Source of the DNA: Floccularia luteovirens
Taxonomy: Eukaryota; Basidiomycota; Agaricomycetes; Agaricales; Squamanitaceae
Assembly: GCA_009739215.1 (NCBI GenBank)
Contig: VSJF01000004.1
Coordinates: 2,666,001-2,730,000 of the forward strand
Reading direction: 5' to 3'
Length of the DNA: 64,000 bases
Shown here: piece by piece, positions 37,743 to 49,600 of the stretch
Numbering within the stretch: position 1 is the first letter of the stretch
Layout of the letters: each line of letters starts with the position of its first letter
Translations under genes and position numbers: made by a program
The notes under the pieces: generated by a model
The model's input: only the letters and a program-made list of their open reading frames with translations
Databases searched by the model: none
Told to the model about the DNA's origin: nothing

Positions 37743-38611
37743 ATGTCTTCGTCCTCCAATCCAAACACACAGCCGAACGTCAACTTTTCACCAACAGCCA
37801 ACATATCAAAAGTTACTAATAAAGTCTCAGAAAGCATACGTAATATTCGCATCAACCCGTCTTCTGAGAAAGCACGAAAAGTTGTGCTAGCTAAAGGGAT
37901 ATTCGATGTCCTCCTATCCCTCTCACTTATATTCGCTCCGTCTTTACTGTACGATGGACCACTTACTACTTTCGCTTCGGGTGTGACCGGTTTGGTGAGT
38001 AGCTATTCCCTGTGGAAAGTAGTTTCTGTCTGACTTGGATGGAGTAAAGGACAAACCAAATTGGTATGAAGATCCTGCGTCAGCGTATGGTCTTGCATCA
38101 CTTATTATGGGATGTGCTTTCGCTGAGATCACCGCTGGGCAATCTTCCTCAGACGAGGCTTATAAGACAATTGGTAGGTTCTTGACCACTATGACATAAC
38201 CAGTTCATTGAACAATGGATACGGCATTTAGCCACCCTCAACGGAGTGTTCGCCATTACTGGGTTGATGGGGTGTCTTTTCTCCCCTCTTAAATTTGGAT
38301 CGTCGTTCCTGCTTCTCGCTGCAACCCAAGACGTATTCTGGTTCGCAGCAATCGTTCAAGCAGGGGGCTACGCCGTTCTAGATACGTTAGGAATGATGAA
38401 AGGAGTAGCCGTCAGAAAAGTAAAGCAGATGGCAAGCCAAGGAAGGGAATACGGGGAAAAAGGAGAGAAATTTGTTACAGATGATGTAGTTGGACGAGGT
38501 GTTGATGCTGGAAAAAGTGGTGTAAAGCAAGGTGTGGATGTCGGGAGCAACATTGGAGGAAACGTCGCACAGACGGGGAGTGAAGCTGGGAAAAAACTCG
38601 GATTGAATTGA
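37743..38611 (+). CDS. Small membrane protein with an LEA-like C-terminal tail
   Basis: Unrecognised family, coherent three-exon gene. Exon 1 begins MSSSSNPNTQPNVNFSPTAN and ends with a hydrophobic segment (GIFDVLLSLSLIFAPSLLYD). Exon 2 begins DKPNWYEDPASAYGLASLIM, and exon 3 carries ATLNGVFAITGLMGCLFSPL, FGSSFLLLAATQDVFWFAAI and GYAVLDTLGMMKGV. I count about four membrane helices. The tail has a repeating amphipathic, Gly/Lys/Val-rich pattern (GVDAGKSGVKQGVDVGSNIG, NVAQTGSEAGKKLGLN) like late-embryogenesis-abundant or lipid-droplet-coating helices. Introns at 37995-38048 or so and about 38180-38238 keep frame. Stop TGA at 38609-38611. Membrane location is likely; function unknown. Confidence 0.7.
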
Positions 38612-39649
38612 CGGTACTATGTTTTGTGATAATATGTAGATGTACGAAAATGAAAGGGTAGCATTGCGCTGTGCAGCGGACTGAGTTGATAGGCAAGATT
38701 TGACGTCCCTAGATTGAAATTTGGTCCAAGCTCTTTTCGCCACCATCTTTGTTGGGTTTGTTATCGAATTTTGGGCTGCTGATACAAGCAAGTGAGGGTA
38801 CACTAGGATTGTCTTGGTTCAATGCTATTGAGGTCTCGTTCCTCTCTATCCATTGGCAACCAATACGAGGGATATACTGATATACGTTTTGGGAGGAACA
38901 ATGACGTTGATACCAACCTGCTGTTACGGGATTTGGCATTGTTTGTCCGACCAAATAATATCAACAGTTGTCAATAAACCAAGCACTCCCGTTTTGCACT
39001 TGAACAACCAATGCAGCGGCGATAGAATTAAATCTGCCGCCTGCAAGAGGCTATTCCTTCGACCATTTATTCACTGTTGGCACGTTGAATGCCTCTAGGT
39101 GGCTCCTATCGAACACGAAGACTTATAATGACATGACTCGTGGTCGATTGTATTTCATTAAAGTTATAAACGAAGACATTTGATAAGCATCTACAAGCAC
39201 TGTGCCCATGTTACTTGAGGCAGTGAACGGAAACAAACAAGAGAATAATTACAATTCAACAATTTGTCCATCGATGCCCAATTTTCAGCTTCGACGGTGA
39301 CTTCGTAGCCGGAGTGCAATGAAGCAGTCTAATGAAGAATGTCAATGACGACATTCGATTGCTAGAGAGAGTTCTCTACCTGTGAGTCCGGTGACGCCGC
39401 TCCAATGACGAGAACTCTGCCCCGAACCAATATGTTTTGCGCCAAATTTTGAGCCTTCGACGGGAATGAACTCTCTGCCGACTTTCTCAAGGTGAAAACC
39501 GAAACGATCTGAGCAGCTCATTGTGCTATCTAGAGGATGTTGGGGATGTTTGATTGTAATGATTTTTTCTCTGAATGAAAACCGATCTTTTACATACCTC
39601 CATCCAGCTTCGTTACTAGTTTGGTGGTAAAACAGAACAGTCAAACTGT
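38612..39649. other. Stretch without a recognised gene
   Basis: 3' side of the small membrane-protein gene and of the STAND pseudogene. The minus-strand frame at about 39342-39540 (MSCSDRFGFHLEKVGREFIP) may be a last exon of the STAND gene or a separate small gene; I cannot decide. Confidence 0.3.
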
Positions 39650-42600
39650 ATATAAGTAGTAGTTAGTAATATTTCAATAAAACCAATACTTCCGAGCTTA
39701 CTACGCGTAGATTGGATGTTCCACATATGGAGTTTGGTGTTCACAACGTCTCGTCTGTCATCAACATCCTCTCCAATGAATGGCTGGTACAAGAGCGTGT
39801 TGGGTGACAATAGACGTAGGGCGGAGATGTATATGTGTAGGGTTGCTTGGGATATTGTGGATTGGTACGAACGGAGAAGCCAGATAGCATTTTTGATCAT
39901 TCGGCGAAGCTCGGAATGCGATCCATGGTTCTGAAAGGTGTGTAGCAATAAAATGTCAGAACGCGCAACTCATCAACCGGAACACTCACCGCAATGTGAT
40001 CATCAAGGAGCTGTAGCGATGCACACACCTTCTGTCCGTCAAGCTGTCCTATCACACTCAGCACCTCGATCCAGTGCAACAGATGTTCAGACAATAGCTC
40101 ATGGAGTTTCTTCATCAAAGTGTTGGTTAGGTACCGGATCTCCAGTATATTATGCCATCCAATTCACGACGGCGTATTGTAAATCCTTTGGTATGTGCTT
40201 CTCAATGAGCCCAGTCAAATCATTGATTTCGATGTCCGGAGTGAATGTTGGGAGTAATCCATGTATGTTGTTATTGTGTCGTAACAACCCATTCATCTCG
40301 TCCAGGCATGCTTCAGCAACACCACAAAGACTCCACAGTGCATTTCATTGGTCAAAACGCATGTCCGAAAATGAAGCAGAGGACTGAATATTTCGTCACA
40401 AGAATGTGGTGTACTGTGATTCGAGTTTAATGCGTCGAAGATGTTAGTAAGCAACTGTGTTATCGAATCTTGCAGTGTCATGGGAAACGGTTGGTTGAAA
40501 AGGATGTCGATAAATCTGATCAAATATGTGTGGGTGCATGCGAGCTCTAGAGCCTTGCAGGCTACCGAAGTCCATAGTTCATCACCTCCTGCCCGCCGCA
40601 AGAACCTTTGCCTCGTCTTGTCTATCCCGTAACGGTTCAAAGCCGGTGATTTTACATCCCTGAGCCTAAGATTATCCAAAGATGTCTGAATTAAAGCCTC
40701 ATTTTTTTCTATGTTCGGTAATGTGTTGTGACAAATGTGGTTTAATGGCATAAGGGACATCTTGAACCTCTTGTTCGGGACGCAATGTGATGAGAAAACG
40801 GAAGTTTGGAGGGAGGCGAGTGATTAGTGACTCATTTTTGAAGATTGATAGGACACGGAAAACAGTCTTCTACATCTTCACATTCTTCCTAGGCCATCAA
40901 TTCATAACGAGAATTAGCCCTACAATCTCCAATTTCTCTAGAGGTGTTACAACCAATTCGTCGAATTGTCGTCCTATATCTGCCTGAGCAATATCTGAGT
41001 TCCTGATTGGCCTACTCATCTTTTCTTTAATCGCTGAATGGAACTCAGCCAAGTGTCGTATGATAGTCCCACTTATCCTTTGCGAGTTTATCCTTCCGAT
41101 CCCACTATGCAAGAATATTCCGCACCCTAGTCGGCCCTCCTCACGAAAGTGCTGTGCAACGAAGTGAGCAATTGACGATTTACCACTTCCTGCAGGTCCA
41201 ACCAAAAGGAAGACACGTCTGACGTTCTCGTTCCCAGTGGCCCAGTTCAGAATGTTGTTGATAACAGGATCACAATGGGTGCCTCGCATTGCAGCATTGT
41301 CTGGATCGAAAGTTGTCCGTTCCAGACATGGAAAGCGATTGAGATATAACTGGATATCTATAAAACAAAACTTAATCAAACCGTGTTATCCGAGCACCCG
41401 TTATAACTTACCAATATTCGTCACCTTCTCTAATATTTGAACCGTGACCAAATTGGTCTGTAGGCTTGTTCCCAATATCAACTAATCCTCAACTGATCAA
41501 AAACTGTCTGATACTGGATGATTGTTGCATCGACCTCAGATACTATGTTCGCCATGGCACGTTGGACTACAGGGTATTGTCATGTTGGCGTAAAACATAG
41601 AGATAAAATGATGCGAACCAAAGGAATGTCTCATAATATTTGCGAATAAAATAGGCGCACTCAGATGTCTGGTTCAACAGCTTTTTCACAGTCTTCTCGA
41701 AAGATCTTATCTTTTCCAATGATCCGCTGTCCCTAGCCAATCGTACAGTTCTGTAAGCATACATGCAAGGTTCCCGATGTTGTCATCACAGGCAACTTGA
41801 TCATTGATGACCTTGTGTAGATGATGAGTGCTTAACATCATGTAACTTATCAAAACGGGAATGAATACCTTGAGAACGACTGAGACTGCGGCCACCGCCA
41901 CTTTTGCCTTTGAGTCGATCTAGGTGCATCGATGAGGATGGTGACTACAACAAGAAGATCTGTATATCTCACTTCTGCCATGTCTTTGGCAATCGGGCAG
42001 AACGACTGCAGGGAAGTTAAAAAGTGCCTCCATCTTTCATCAATTGTTCGGAATTCCGAGCCATGTGTTGGAAGCTCAACGATAGTGCCATTGCCACCAG
42101 TGGACGACGGAATGGCAAAGCTATATACCTTGAACTGTAGTGTTATTGTGTGATCTTTCTCCCGCGACGATCTTGGGTGAACAGCATATAGGGCACAAAT
42201 AACATCTGAACAGTTTATGTCAATGCTGTCTTGGCGTCAGTGAAGTATTCAATCATTACCATCATTCTGACGCAGGGTTTCCCCAATCTGCAAAGCTTCC
42301 CTTGACTCGCAAACGACGTGATCTTCCCCGGAACTTCTGGGATGTGCACAATATACTGTAATTCGTAGGGAAGATGACGTAGTCACATCACTGTACCAAG
42401 TGTTCACATTCCTCACGTTCTGAGTATGGAATGCAACCAATACATACAATTTAAATTGTTCCCCCCAAGATGGTGATTTGTTTCCTTTTGTTGAAACTGT
42501 CGTTTTTTTCTCTGTGTCATCCACTTTGACAACGACGTAATAGGCTGCACTTGAAATTCTGTGTATATTTGGCAAGTCATTGCCTCTCAGGACTGTTACT

Positions 42601-42758
42601 ATTAAGGTATCAAAGCATCGAAACAGAGACAACCACAGGATGACTTACCATTGATGATAAATTTTGGGGTGCTTTTCATATGAGATTAGCAAAGAGACCG
42701 GAAAGTCAGTGAATAGCACTTACTATTTGACTACTTGAGTTGGGAATTCTGGATTCAT
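39650..42758 (-). pseudogene. C2-NACHT STAND (NLR-like) protein, apparently broken
   Basis: NLR-like signal-transduction NTPase of the kind expanded in basidiomycetes. ATG at 42756-42758 (MNPEFPTQVVK), then a C2 domain (VTVLRGNDLPNIHRISSAAY, VDDTEKKTTVSTKGNKSPSW and VHPRSSREKDHTITLQFKVY), a helical linker (VLISYMMLSTHHLHKVINDQ, SFEKTVKKLLNQTSECAYFI), a NACHT P-loop (RRVFLLVGPAGSGKSSIAHF) and, after the NTPase, TRLPPNFRFLITLRPEQEV, LSEHLLHWIEVLSVIGQLDG and TISQATLHIYISALRLLSPN, all usual in this family. The Walker B region at about 40875-40911, where family members read IDALDECEDVES, is degenerate: the Asp-Glu pair is lost and the frame shifts by one base, with further stops downstream (for example before the ISALAECLD-like part). 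No WD40 or other sensor repeats follow. It is probably a pseudogene. Confidence 0.7.
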
Positions 42759-43119
42759 TATAGAAAGGGGGCGTTGGGGTTGATTTGCGAGCGAGGTGGT
42801 TGGAGGCGTTGGAATTCAAGAGGAAACCTGGCGAAAATGTGGGGATGCATCGACGTGCGTGGTATATCTAATAAAGACAAAGATTATGCAATGCTGTAAA
42901 GGAAGATGATATGTATATCTGTGCTTGACATTGAGTTGACATGGGAACAAGACTATGGTTGATCGTTGATCAGTCGAAAAGGGCTTACACTGCCCAGTGC
43001 CCCTTACTATTCCAACAGTCCAGGAGTTCTCCAAATCCTAATGCAAAGATACTGCCTTTCTCATATGTAACTAACATATTTGGAAAGTGGAGTGTATGCG
43101 CTGAACTGTTCCAAAAGAC
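42759..43119. other. Spacer between two divergent C2-exon copies
   Basis: Non-coding by inspection. It separates the minus-strand STAND pseudogene from a plus-strand duplicate of its C2 exons. Confidence 0.35.
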
Positions 43120-43350
43120 ATGAGCTTACCGAACGTACACAGAATATCGAGCATGACCTACTATGTCGCTGTCAAGGTCGATGACGCTAAGATGAGTCAG
43201 AAATCTGAGAGTTTTTGTGCCAATCTATATCTCAATAAACAAACACTTTGCTCACCTTGAGACAACATTAAAATAAACTCGTTCAGAGGTTGTATGTGTG
43301 CTAGATGTAGTTCACCCAAGATCGTCGTAGGAGAAAGATCGCACAATATG
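43120..43350 (+). pseudogene. Divergent duplicate of the STAND C2 exons
   Basis: The plus strand at 43124-43195 translates LPNVHRISSMTYYVAVKVDD, nearly the same as the C2 segment of the minus-strand STAND gene (LPNIHRISSAAYYVVVKVDD at about 42510-42590). A second block at about 43281-43350 (GTTCACCCAAGATCGTCG and AGGAGAAAGATCGCACAATA) matches the reverse complement of about 42155-42222, about 85% identical by eye. The spacing between the two blocks is shorter than in the STAND gene, so part is deleted. No NACHT follows on this strand. This is a head-to-head partial duplicate. Confidence 0.65.
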
Positions 43351-43540
43351 CAGCCATCATGAAAGAGATACCGAAACCATATACTTGGTGTCACAAAAAG
43401 TGACCGTGCACCATGTGATTTGGCCGTTTCATACCCTCATCCTTTGCTTGTGTATGCTCAATTCTGAGTGAATGTCACTAGCATAAGGTCTGAAATTTGT
43501 AGGTATAATAGAATATGTACCACACAATATATAGTACAAA

Positions 43541-44240
43541 TTAGAAGGTTGTATGACCACCCTTTGCTGCCAAAACAGCCTTCACCCTTTCTTCCATGGT
43601 ATCAACATGCTTGTCGATGTCTGACAGTGGTAGCTCCTCCCAAATATCTTTGACAGATTGGATAAGCTGTGATACAGTTGTAGGAGAGTGTGGAAGAGAG
43701 CATAAATGAGTTTTGAGCTCAAGCCAGACTTTTTCGATGGGGTTGAGATTGGGTGAATAGGCTGGGTGTCCAAAAATAGAAATGCCATTTTGATGGAACC
43801 ATTTTGTTGTTGATTTGCTGCAATGACTAGCAGCCCCATCCTGTTGAAATTCAATTCCAGATTCATCCTTAGATACTTCATTGTAAAAGTCCTTCAAAAC
43901 CCTATCAAGCACCTGTTCTTGATAGCATGCTGAGGTTATTCCTCCACCTCATCCTCCAGGATATTCTAATACAACCAATGGCCCTTTTCTCCCTTTCATG
44001 ATGCAACCCCAGATCATCACATGAATAACTGACTGTGAGAACTTTGGAACACAGCATTCATCCCATAATTCCTCACCAGGATGCCTTGTTACATAAATTC
44101 ATCCATGGTGATCACCAAGATAAATATAGCATTCATCAGACCAGATTTTCTTCTTCCAATCATATGTTGTGTAAGCTTTGCACTTCTGTGCCCAGGCAAG
44201 TCTTGCCAATTTGTGGCCTGATGTGACATACATCAGCAAA
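43541..44240 (-). mobile_element. Tc1/mariner transposase remnant (DD34E)
   Basis: Minus-strand reading gives HKLARLAWAQKCKAYTTYDW, KKKIWSDECYIYLGDHHG (first Asp), VIHVMIWGCIMKGRKGPLVV, then GIEFQQDGAASHCSKSTTKW (second Asp) and HPAYSPNLNPIEKVWLELK (Glu, 34 residues after the second Asp), ending GGHTTF with a stop at 43541-43543. This is the catalytic triad layout of Tc1-type transposases. Two in-frame TGA codons (44099-44101 and 43949-43951 on the minus strand) both fall where Arg is expected, and the N-terminal DNA-binding domain is missing, so the copy is dead. Terminal inverted repeats were not identified. Confidence 0.85.
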
Positions 44241-44269
44241 TCCTGTTTTTAGTCTGACTTGAGCCATAG

Positions 44270-44640
44270 TAAGCCATAGCACCTGTAGTGATCCATAGTG
44301 ACCCATAGTGACTCATAGATTTTGGCTATTTTCCATAGTAACCCATAGTAGTCCATAGATTTCAGTTATTTTCCATAGCAACCCATAGTAACCCATAGTA
44401 GTCCATAGATATTGGTTATTTTCCATAATGTCTCATAGATTTTGGCTATTTTCCATAGTGACCCATAGTGGCCCATAGATGTCAATCATTTCCATAGTAA
44501 CCCATAGTAACCCATAGTAACCCATAGTATCCATAGTGATCCATAGTATTCCATAGTAACTCATAGTATTCCATAGTAACTCATAGTAGTCTATAGATAT
44601 TGATTATTTCCATAATATTCTATAGATGCTATATAAATTT
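44270..44640. repeat. Minisatellite of CCATAGTRA-type units
   Basis: Tandem, imperfect units of about 10 bases (CCCATAGTAA, CCATAGTGA, CTCATAGATT) with repeated spacers such as TTTTGGCTATTTTCCATAG. The same motif occurs inverted at 45625-45912. Confidence 0.8.
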
Positions 44641-45009
44641 GTATAATGATGTATAGTAATCTGTAGTATTTTGACTTAAGAGTACTATTCCACTTTTTGG
44701 ATTAGATAAGCAAAACATCGGACTTGGACTTAGAAAAATTTTTGGACTTAGAAAATTTATTTTTTTGAAGTTCAAATTTCGACTTCAGCAAAGTCACGTG
44801 ACCTGTGGCTGACGTGGCATACTTCGAACTTCAACTTTTTTTTTTGCTTCGAAGTTTTCAACCTTCATCTTTGTAAGTCATTCTTTCCTTCTTTTCTTTT
44901 ACTGACATTCTTTTCCTAGATTCATTCCATTGTCATACATCTTTGCTATATCTGCTCATCGCCAGGACCTAGAATGGAAGAAGTTGAGGAGATGTGATAG
45001 CTTGGGCAT
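44641..45009. other. AT-rich spacer with short inverted motifs
   Basis: Contains GAAGTTCAAATTTCGACTTC and CTTCGAACTTCAAC...GCTTCGAAG palindromic stretches and AGTCACGTGACCTGTGGCTG. No coding content recognised. Confidence 0.4.
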
Positions 45010-45530
45010 TTGGTATGTTTTGTGTCCGCTTTTTTCCTCTTTTTTTTTATGTTTTCAACTTTTTTCCTTGTATGTCCGACTTTTTCCTTCTTTTTTTATA
45101 CATTTCCTCTCTTTCTAGTTATGTTTTCAATTCCCCTTCTCTTGTTTCATATGTTTCCTTGTTTTTTCCTTTTTTTTTCATATGTTTTAAACTTTTTTCT
45201 TTCTTTCTATATGTTTCCGACTTTTTTTGCCTTTTTTGGTATGTTTCCAATCTTTCCCTTTTTTGTCATATTTCTGACTTCTTCTGTCTTTTCAGTTATG
45301 TTTTCCAACTTGATATGTTTTTTTTCTAACTTGGTATGTTTTTTTTATGTTTTTTTCTTCGACTTTTTATGTTTTTTTCTATGTTTTTTTTTCAACTTTT
45401 TTTATGTTTTTTTATGTTTTTTTTTTTCCAACTTTTTTATGTTTTTTTTTTCGACTTTTTATGTTTTTTTTTCCAACTTTTTATGTTTTTTTGTCCGACT
45501 TTTTTTGTCTTTTTTTTTATTTCTTCTATA
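45010..45530. repeat. T-rich minisatellite
   Basis: Tandem variants of a unit of roughly 20-30 bases such as TATGTTTTTTTTTCCAACTTT, with C/G changes mostly at the CCAAC or CCGAC part. It stays open in all three plus frames because of the T bias, giving Phe-rich frames that are not proteins. On the minus strand it is an A-rich repeat. Confidence 0.8.
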
Positions 45531-45624
45531 TAGTATTATATAGTAGTATGTAGTAATTATAGTAGTAAAAATAAAATGAATATAATAAAATGAATAATTC
45601 AATAAAGTATATATACTATTATAG

Positions 45625-45912
45625 TAGTACTATGGAGCACTATGGAGTGCTCCATAGTGCTACAGGAGTGCTATAGAGTGCTCTGGAGTTGGGAACCCAT
45701 GCTATGGGTACTATGGACACTATGGGTTACTATGGGTTACTATACAAATATCTATGGAGCACTATGGAGTACTATAGAGCACTATATAGATGCCTATTCA
45801 TCTATGGAGCACTACAGAAATGCTTATATATCTATGGAGCACTATGGAGTGCTACTGGAGTGCTCTGGAGTTGGGAACCCATACTATGGGCACTATGGGC
45901 ACTATGGCACTA
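45625..45912. repeat. Minisatellite of CACTATGGAG-type units
   Basis: Imperfect units of about 10-12 bases (GCACTATGGAG, TGCTCTGGAGTTGGGAACCC twice, TACTATGGGT). The TTACTATGGG form is the reverse complement of the CCCATAGTAA units at 44270-44640, so the two arrays are inverted relative to each other around the T-rich block. Confidence 0.78.
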
Positions 45913-46188
45913 TGTTGCAACAGCAACAATCACATGACTGATTATATAATTGATCATGTGATAGAGCATGTGACTGATGACGTGTCTCATACTCATATGC
46001 TCTATGGCATGTGACTCTCACAAACATTCCACAACCTTCTACAAGGTTCCATATGTAGTCACATGATATGTTAGTGTATATGTGCACAGACCATTACACA
46101 AAGGTGTACAAACACCAATTATGTATATAAGTAGAGCTACTGGACCTTATGTCCTTTGTCGAATTATATTCGTAGTAGTCAGTACTAA
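45913..46188 (+). repeat. LTR-A family copy, interrupted
   Basis: Starts TGTTGCAACAGCAACAATCA like the complete LTR at 51605-51950, has a TATATAAG element and the shared GTAGTAGTCAGTACTA, then is cut at 46188 by an inserted LTR-B. Its missing 3' part is expected next to 63148 after undoing the proposed inversion. Confidence 0.6.
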
Positions 46189-46644
46189 TGTCAGGATCCG
46201 AACACCTCCGAAACCTCGGACATCCAAACCTTACCTCGAACTTCATACCCTTTTATCCTTCTCCATTTCTCGGACATACGTCCTCCATATTACATAATAC
46301 TTGTAACAAACACTTATCCTTTTTTTATCATTCCTTTGTCCTCTTTTAATGTACCTCCCTGCATTACTACCCTCGGGGATATTCACATGTTGTTGCCAGT
46401 ACTTAAACTACAGAGATGTACACAGTTCTGTAGTTTGAATATCAACTAAGACTCGTAATCTTGTTCCTCTCTAATTTCCATCCACTTCCTGCAACAACTC
46501 CGGTCTTCGGACACAGACCTCGGCGTTTGTAAATTAGACATCGGAAGTCGGCAGGGCACAACAGACATTGTTGAAGCCGTGTCTAACATCCGACAGGAGT
46601 TAACTCCGAGTTCACAGAGTTGACCCTGAAGTCAGTTCTTGACA
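46189..46644 (+). repeat. LTR-B solo LTR, copy 1
   Basis: 456-bp LTR from TGTCAGGATCCGAACACC to CAGTTCTTGACA, with TGTCA/TGACA ends. Left flank is ACTAA (46184-46188), right flank ATCAG (46645-46649); these do not match each other, but they match the reverse complements of the flanks of the inverted copy at 63149-63604. Confidence 0.88.
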
Positions 46645-49600
46645 ATCAGTAGGTATATAACCCTTCACCAGACTTGCCCACATAATTAATTGTGTAGTCC
46701 TGGGTACTGACCAAGTACCTCATTATGTATTTTGCCTTATCAACATGGTCTGGTGTTGGGTTTGCTGAAAAAGTTGATAACCTGATTACTGCATAGGCAA
46801 TATCAGGTCGAGTTTCAATCATTAGGTACAGCAAACTCCCAATGATTTGTTGAAACTCTGTTCTCAGAGCTAGTGTCAAGATTCCCTCATTGGGAATAGG
46901 CTTATAGCCAGCAGGGAGTGGTGTATCAGCTCTACAAGCATTCACCATGCCGAAGCGCACAAGAACCTTTTTCAGGTAAGCTACTTAGTCTATCTTGTAG
47001 GACTGACCACTTCACTCAATGCGCATACTAAGGAATTTCTTGATATCTCCCAGATCATGACATTCCTATTTCTTCATAAATTCCTTTTTGAGCTTGTTAA
47101 CCAGGATAGAATTAGACCCTGTTCAGATTGCATCATCAACATAGACTACTGTGATCACGATATCTTGTTGGTCTTTCAACCAATGAACAAAAATTCCTGC
47201 ATCACTCTAAGTTCTTTGGAAGCCAAGCTCTTCCATACTCTCAACAAGTCCTCTCCACCATGCTAGAGCAGCCTGTTTAAGACCATATATTGCTCTTTAT
47301 AGGCAGATGACTTTCTTTTCTTGTCCTTTGATAACAAAGCCTTCAGGTTGGATCATATAGATCTCTTCTTCAAGTTTGCCATACAGAAAGGCACTTTTGA
47401 CATCCAGGCCTGTAATAGCCCAATTCTTCAGCACTGCTAGTGTGAGAAGGATGTGCATAGTTTCAAATCTTACAACTGGCAAGAAGATCTCTTCAAAGTC
47501 TAGCCCTTCTACTTGTGAGAAACCTTTGGCAACTAGTCATGCTTTCTTGCGACCATTGGACTTGGTCACAAACATCTATCTGTTTTTAACTGCCCTTCGA
47601 CCTTGGGGTAGATCTACAAGGCCAGACATTACATTGTGCTTACGAAGAGCCTCCATTTCTTTGTGGCAAGCAACATACTATTCATCCCTGGCAGCCTTGG
47701 GTAGGCATGCTATATCATGAAATTGAGTTAGAGTAAGGCCCACAGCTGATGCACCCATGGCAAGCAAATATGCTGTGAACTCTACACCCCCTTCCTGTGC
47801 TAGTTTTGCAACATCAGGTTCATCTGATCCATTTTCTCTAGTGCTTATATCAGGGCGCATATTGTCAGATGGGCGTGATTGCGCAGGACTAGGTATGGGA
47901 ACTTGTCATGACTGTGTAACCCAATGTTGGTCCACATTATCTTGCCAATACACTATATCATCCTGATTCAGGAGTATATCCTGAGGGTTTGTGTCCCCAT
48001 AAGCATTGTCTTCTATGACACATCTAGATATTCTCCTTTGTCTCTCTGAGCGTTGCAGCAGTTCTTGTCTAGGAACAAACTGCTGTTCTGACATGCCTGT
48101 TCTTTGATGACATGCATACTCAATATTATCAGCTGTACTCCTTGGTCTGGGTGACAGTGGAGGCAAGCATTGATATTCCCTGTTTGGAGACACAGGGAGA
48201 GTTGGGGCTTTGTCAAGCTCTTCACTCCCATGGAAAGGAATGGGTGATCTATGAACTATCTGTTTGGGTCATCTTCTTGGAGAGCTAGGGACCTCATCAG
48301 AGTTCACAGGGTACTCCAGGTAATGGTTGTCTAGTCTAACAGACTTATTATCAACATTTGGTTTGTAATGCAAGCTATGCTTAGAAGCATCACTATCCTC
48401 ATCATCTGAATTTTCATGACTTTGAGGTGGGGAATCTTATCCTAATTCAGTAACACCACAATTTTTCTGATCTAGACATTTTGGAAAGGAAAGCTCATCA
48501 AAGATGGTGGTAGCTGCCACAAAGATGCTATTGTTGTGCAGATGCATGAAGCAATAGCCCTTTACTCCTTTAGGATGTCCAATGAATACCATCAGCTCTA
48601 ATTTAGAAGTGAGTTTATTTACCCATTTTTCTTTGGGGAGGTAGACATAGGCTGCACATCCAAAAACTCTGAGATGATTGACTTCCAGTTTAATTTTATT
48701 TAATGCTTCAAATGGAGTGCGCCATTTAAGGCATGCCATGGGAGAATGGTTATAGATGTGTACTGCTTGTTTCATGCTAAATTTCTACCAGCTATCTGGT
48801 AGACAGGCGTCATGTCGCATTGCTTCTGCTTTATCCATAATGGTGTAATTTAGATGTTCTGCTTAACCATTCTGCTATTGTTCATATGGTACTGATTTCT
48901 CTATGAGTACCTCCATTTCCTTTAGCAACACTTCAATCTGCTGGTATTCACCCCCTCCAGCAAAGCGCCACTTTTTGATTTCAGTGTTGTGTTGCACTTT
49001 AATGAATGTAGTGAACTTTTTCATTGCAGCCACCAAATTGGATTTATGGTGCAGATTCATAGTCCATGCATGAGACGTAAAGTCATCAAGGAAGGTTATT
49101 ATGTAGCAATATTTGTGGTAACTTGCAATTAAAAACTGCTTTAAGTTAGAGTGAACTAACTCAAATGGTGCAGAAGCTTGTGAAGAGCTCTGGGGGAAAG
49201 ACTTACTATGTTGCTTTCCTCAGAGACAGCCCAGACATAATGGGTGTTCTTTAGGTATTTCCAAAGAAGACAGAAGGTCAACTATATTCTCAGGTGCTTT
49301 TAGGAGTACCCATTTAGACAAGTATCCAAATCTCTTATGCCATGTATCATAAGTAACTTTGTACACCATGACAGAGGTCTTATCACTAGGTTTGTGCACA
49401 ATGTGAGCATCACACCAGTATATGGTATCACCTTTTATATGTGGTTCACAGGACAAGAATAGTACACCTTTATAATCATGCATATTGATGAGAGACTCTT
49501 TCCCTCTAACACTGTTCCCCTTTTCAGATAGGAACTGTCCCATAGAGAGTAGGTGACCACTCAATCTAGGGATATAATAGACTGGAGATATCTAAGTCAT

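Noticed and set aside
44270..44640. CRISPR-like regular repeats
   Set aside because: Units are about 10 bp, imperfect and without unique spacers of constant length; this is a eukaryotic minisatellite.
45010..45543. 177-codon Phe-rich frame
   Set aside because: Produced by the T-rich tandem array; every plus frame gives the same kind of sequence.
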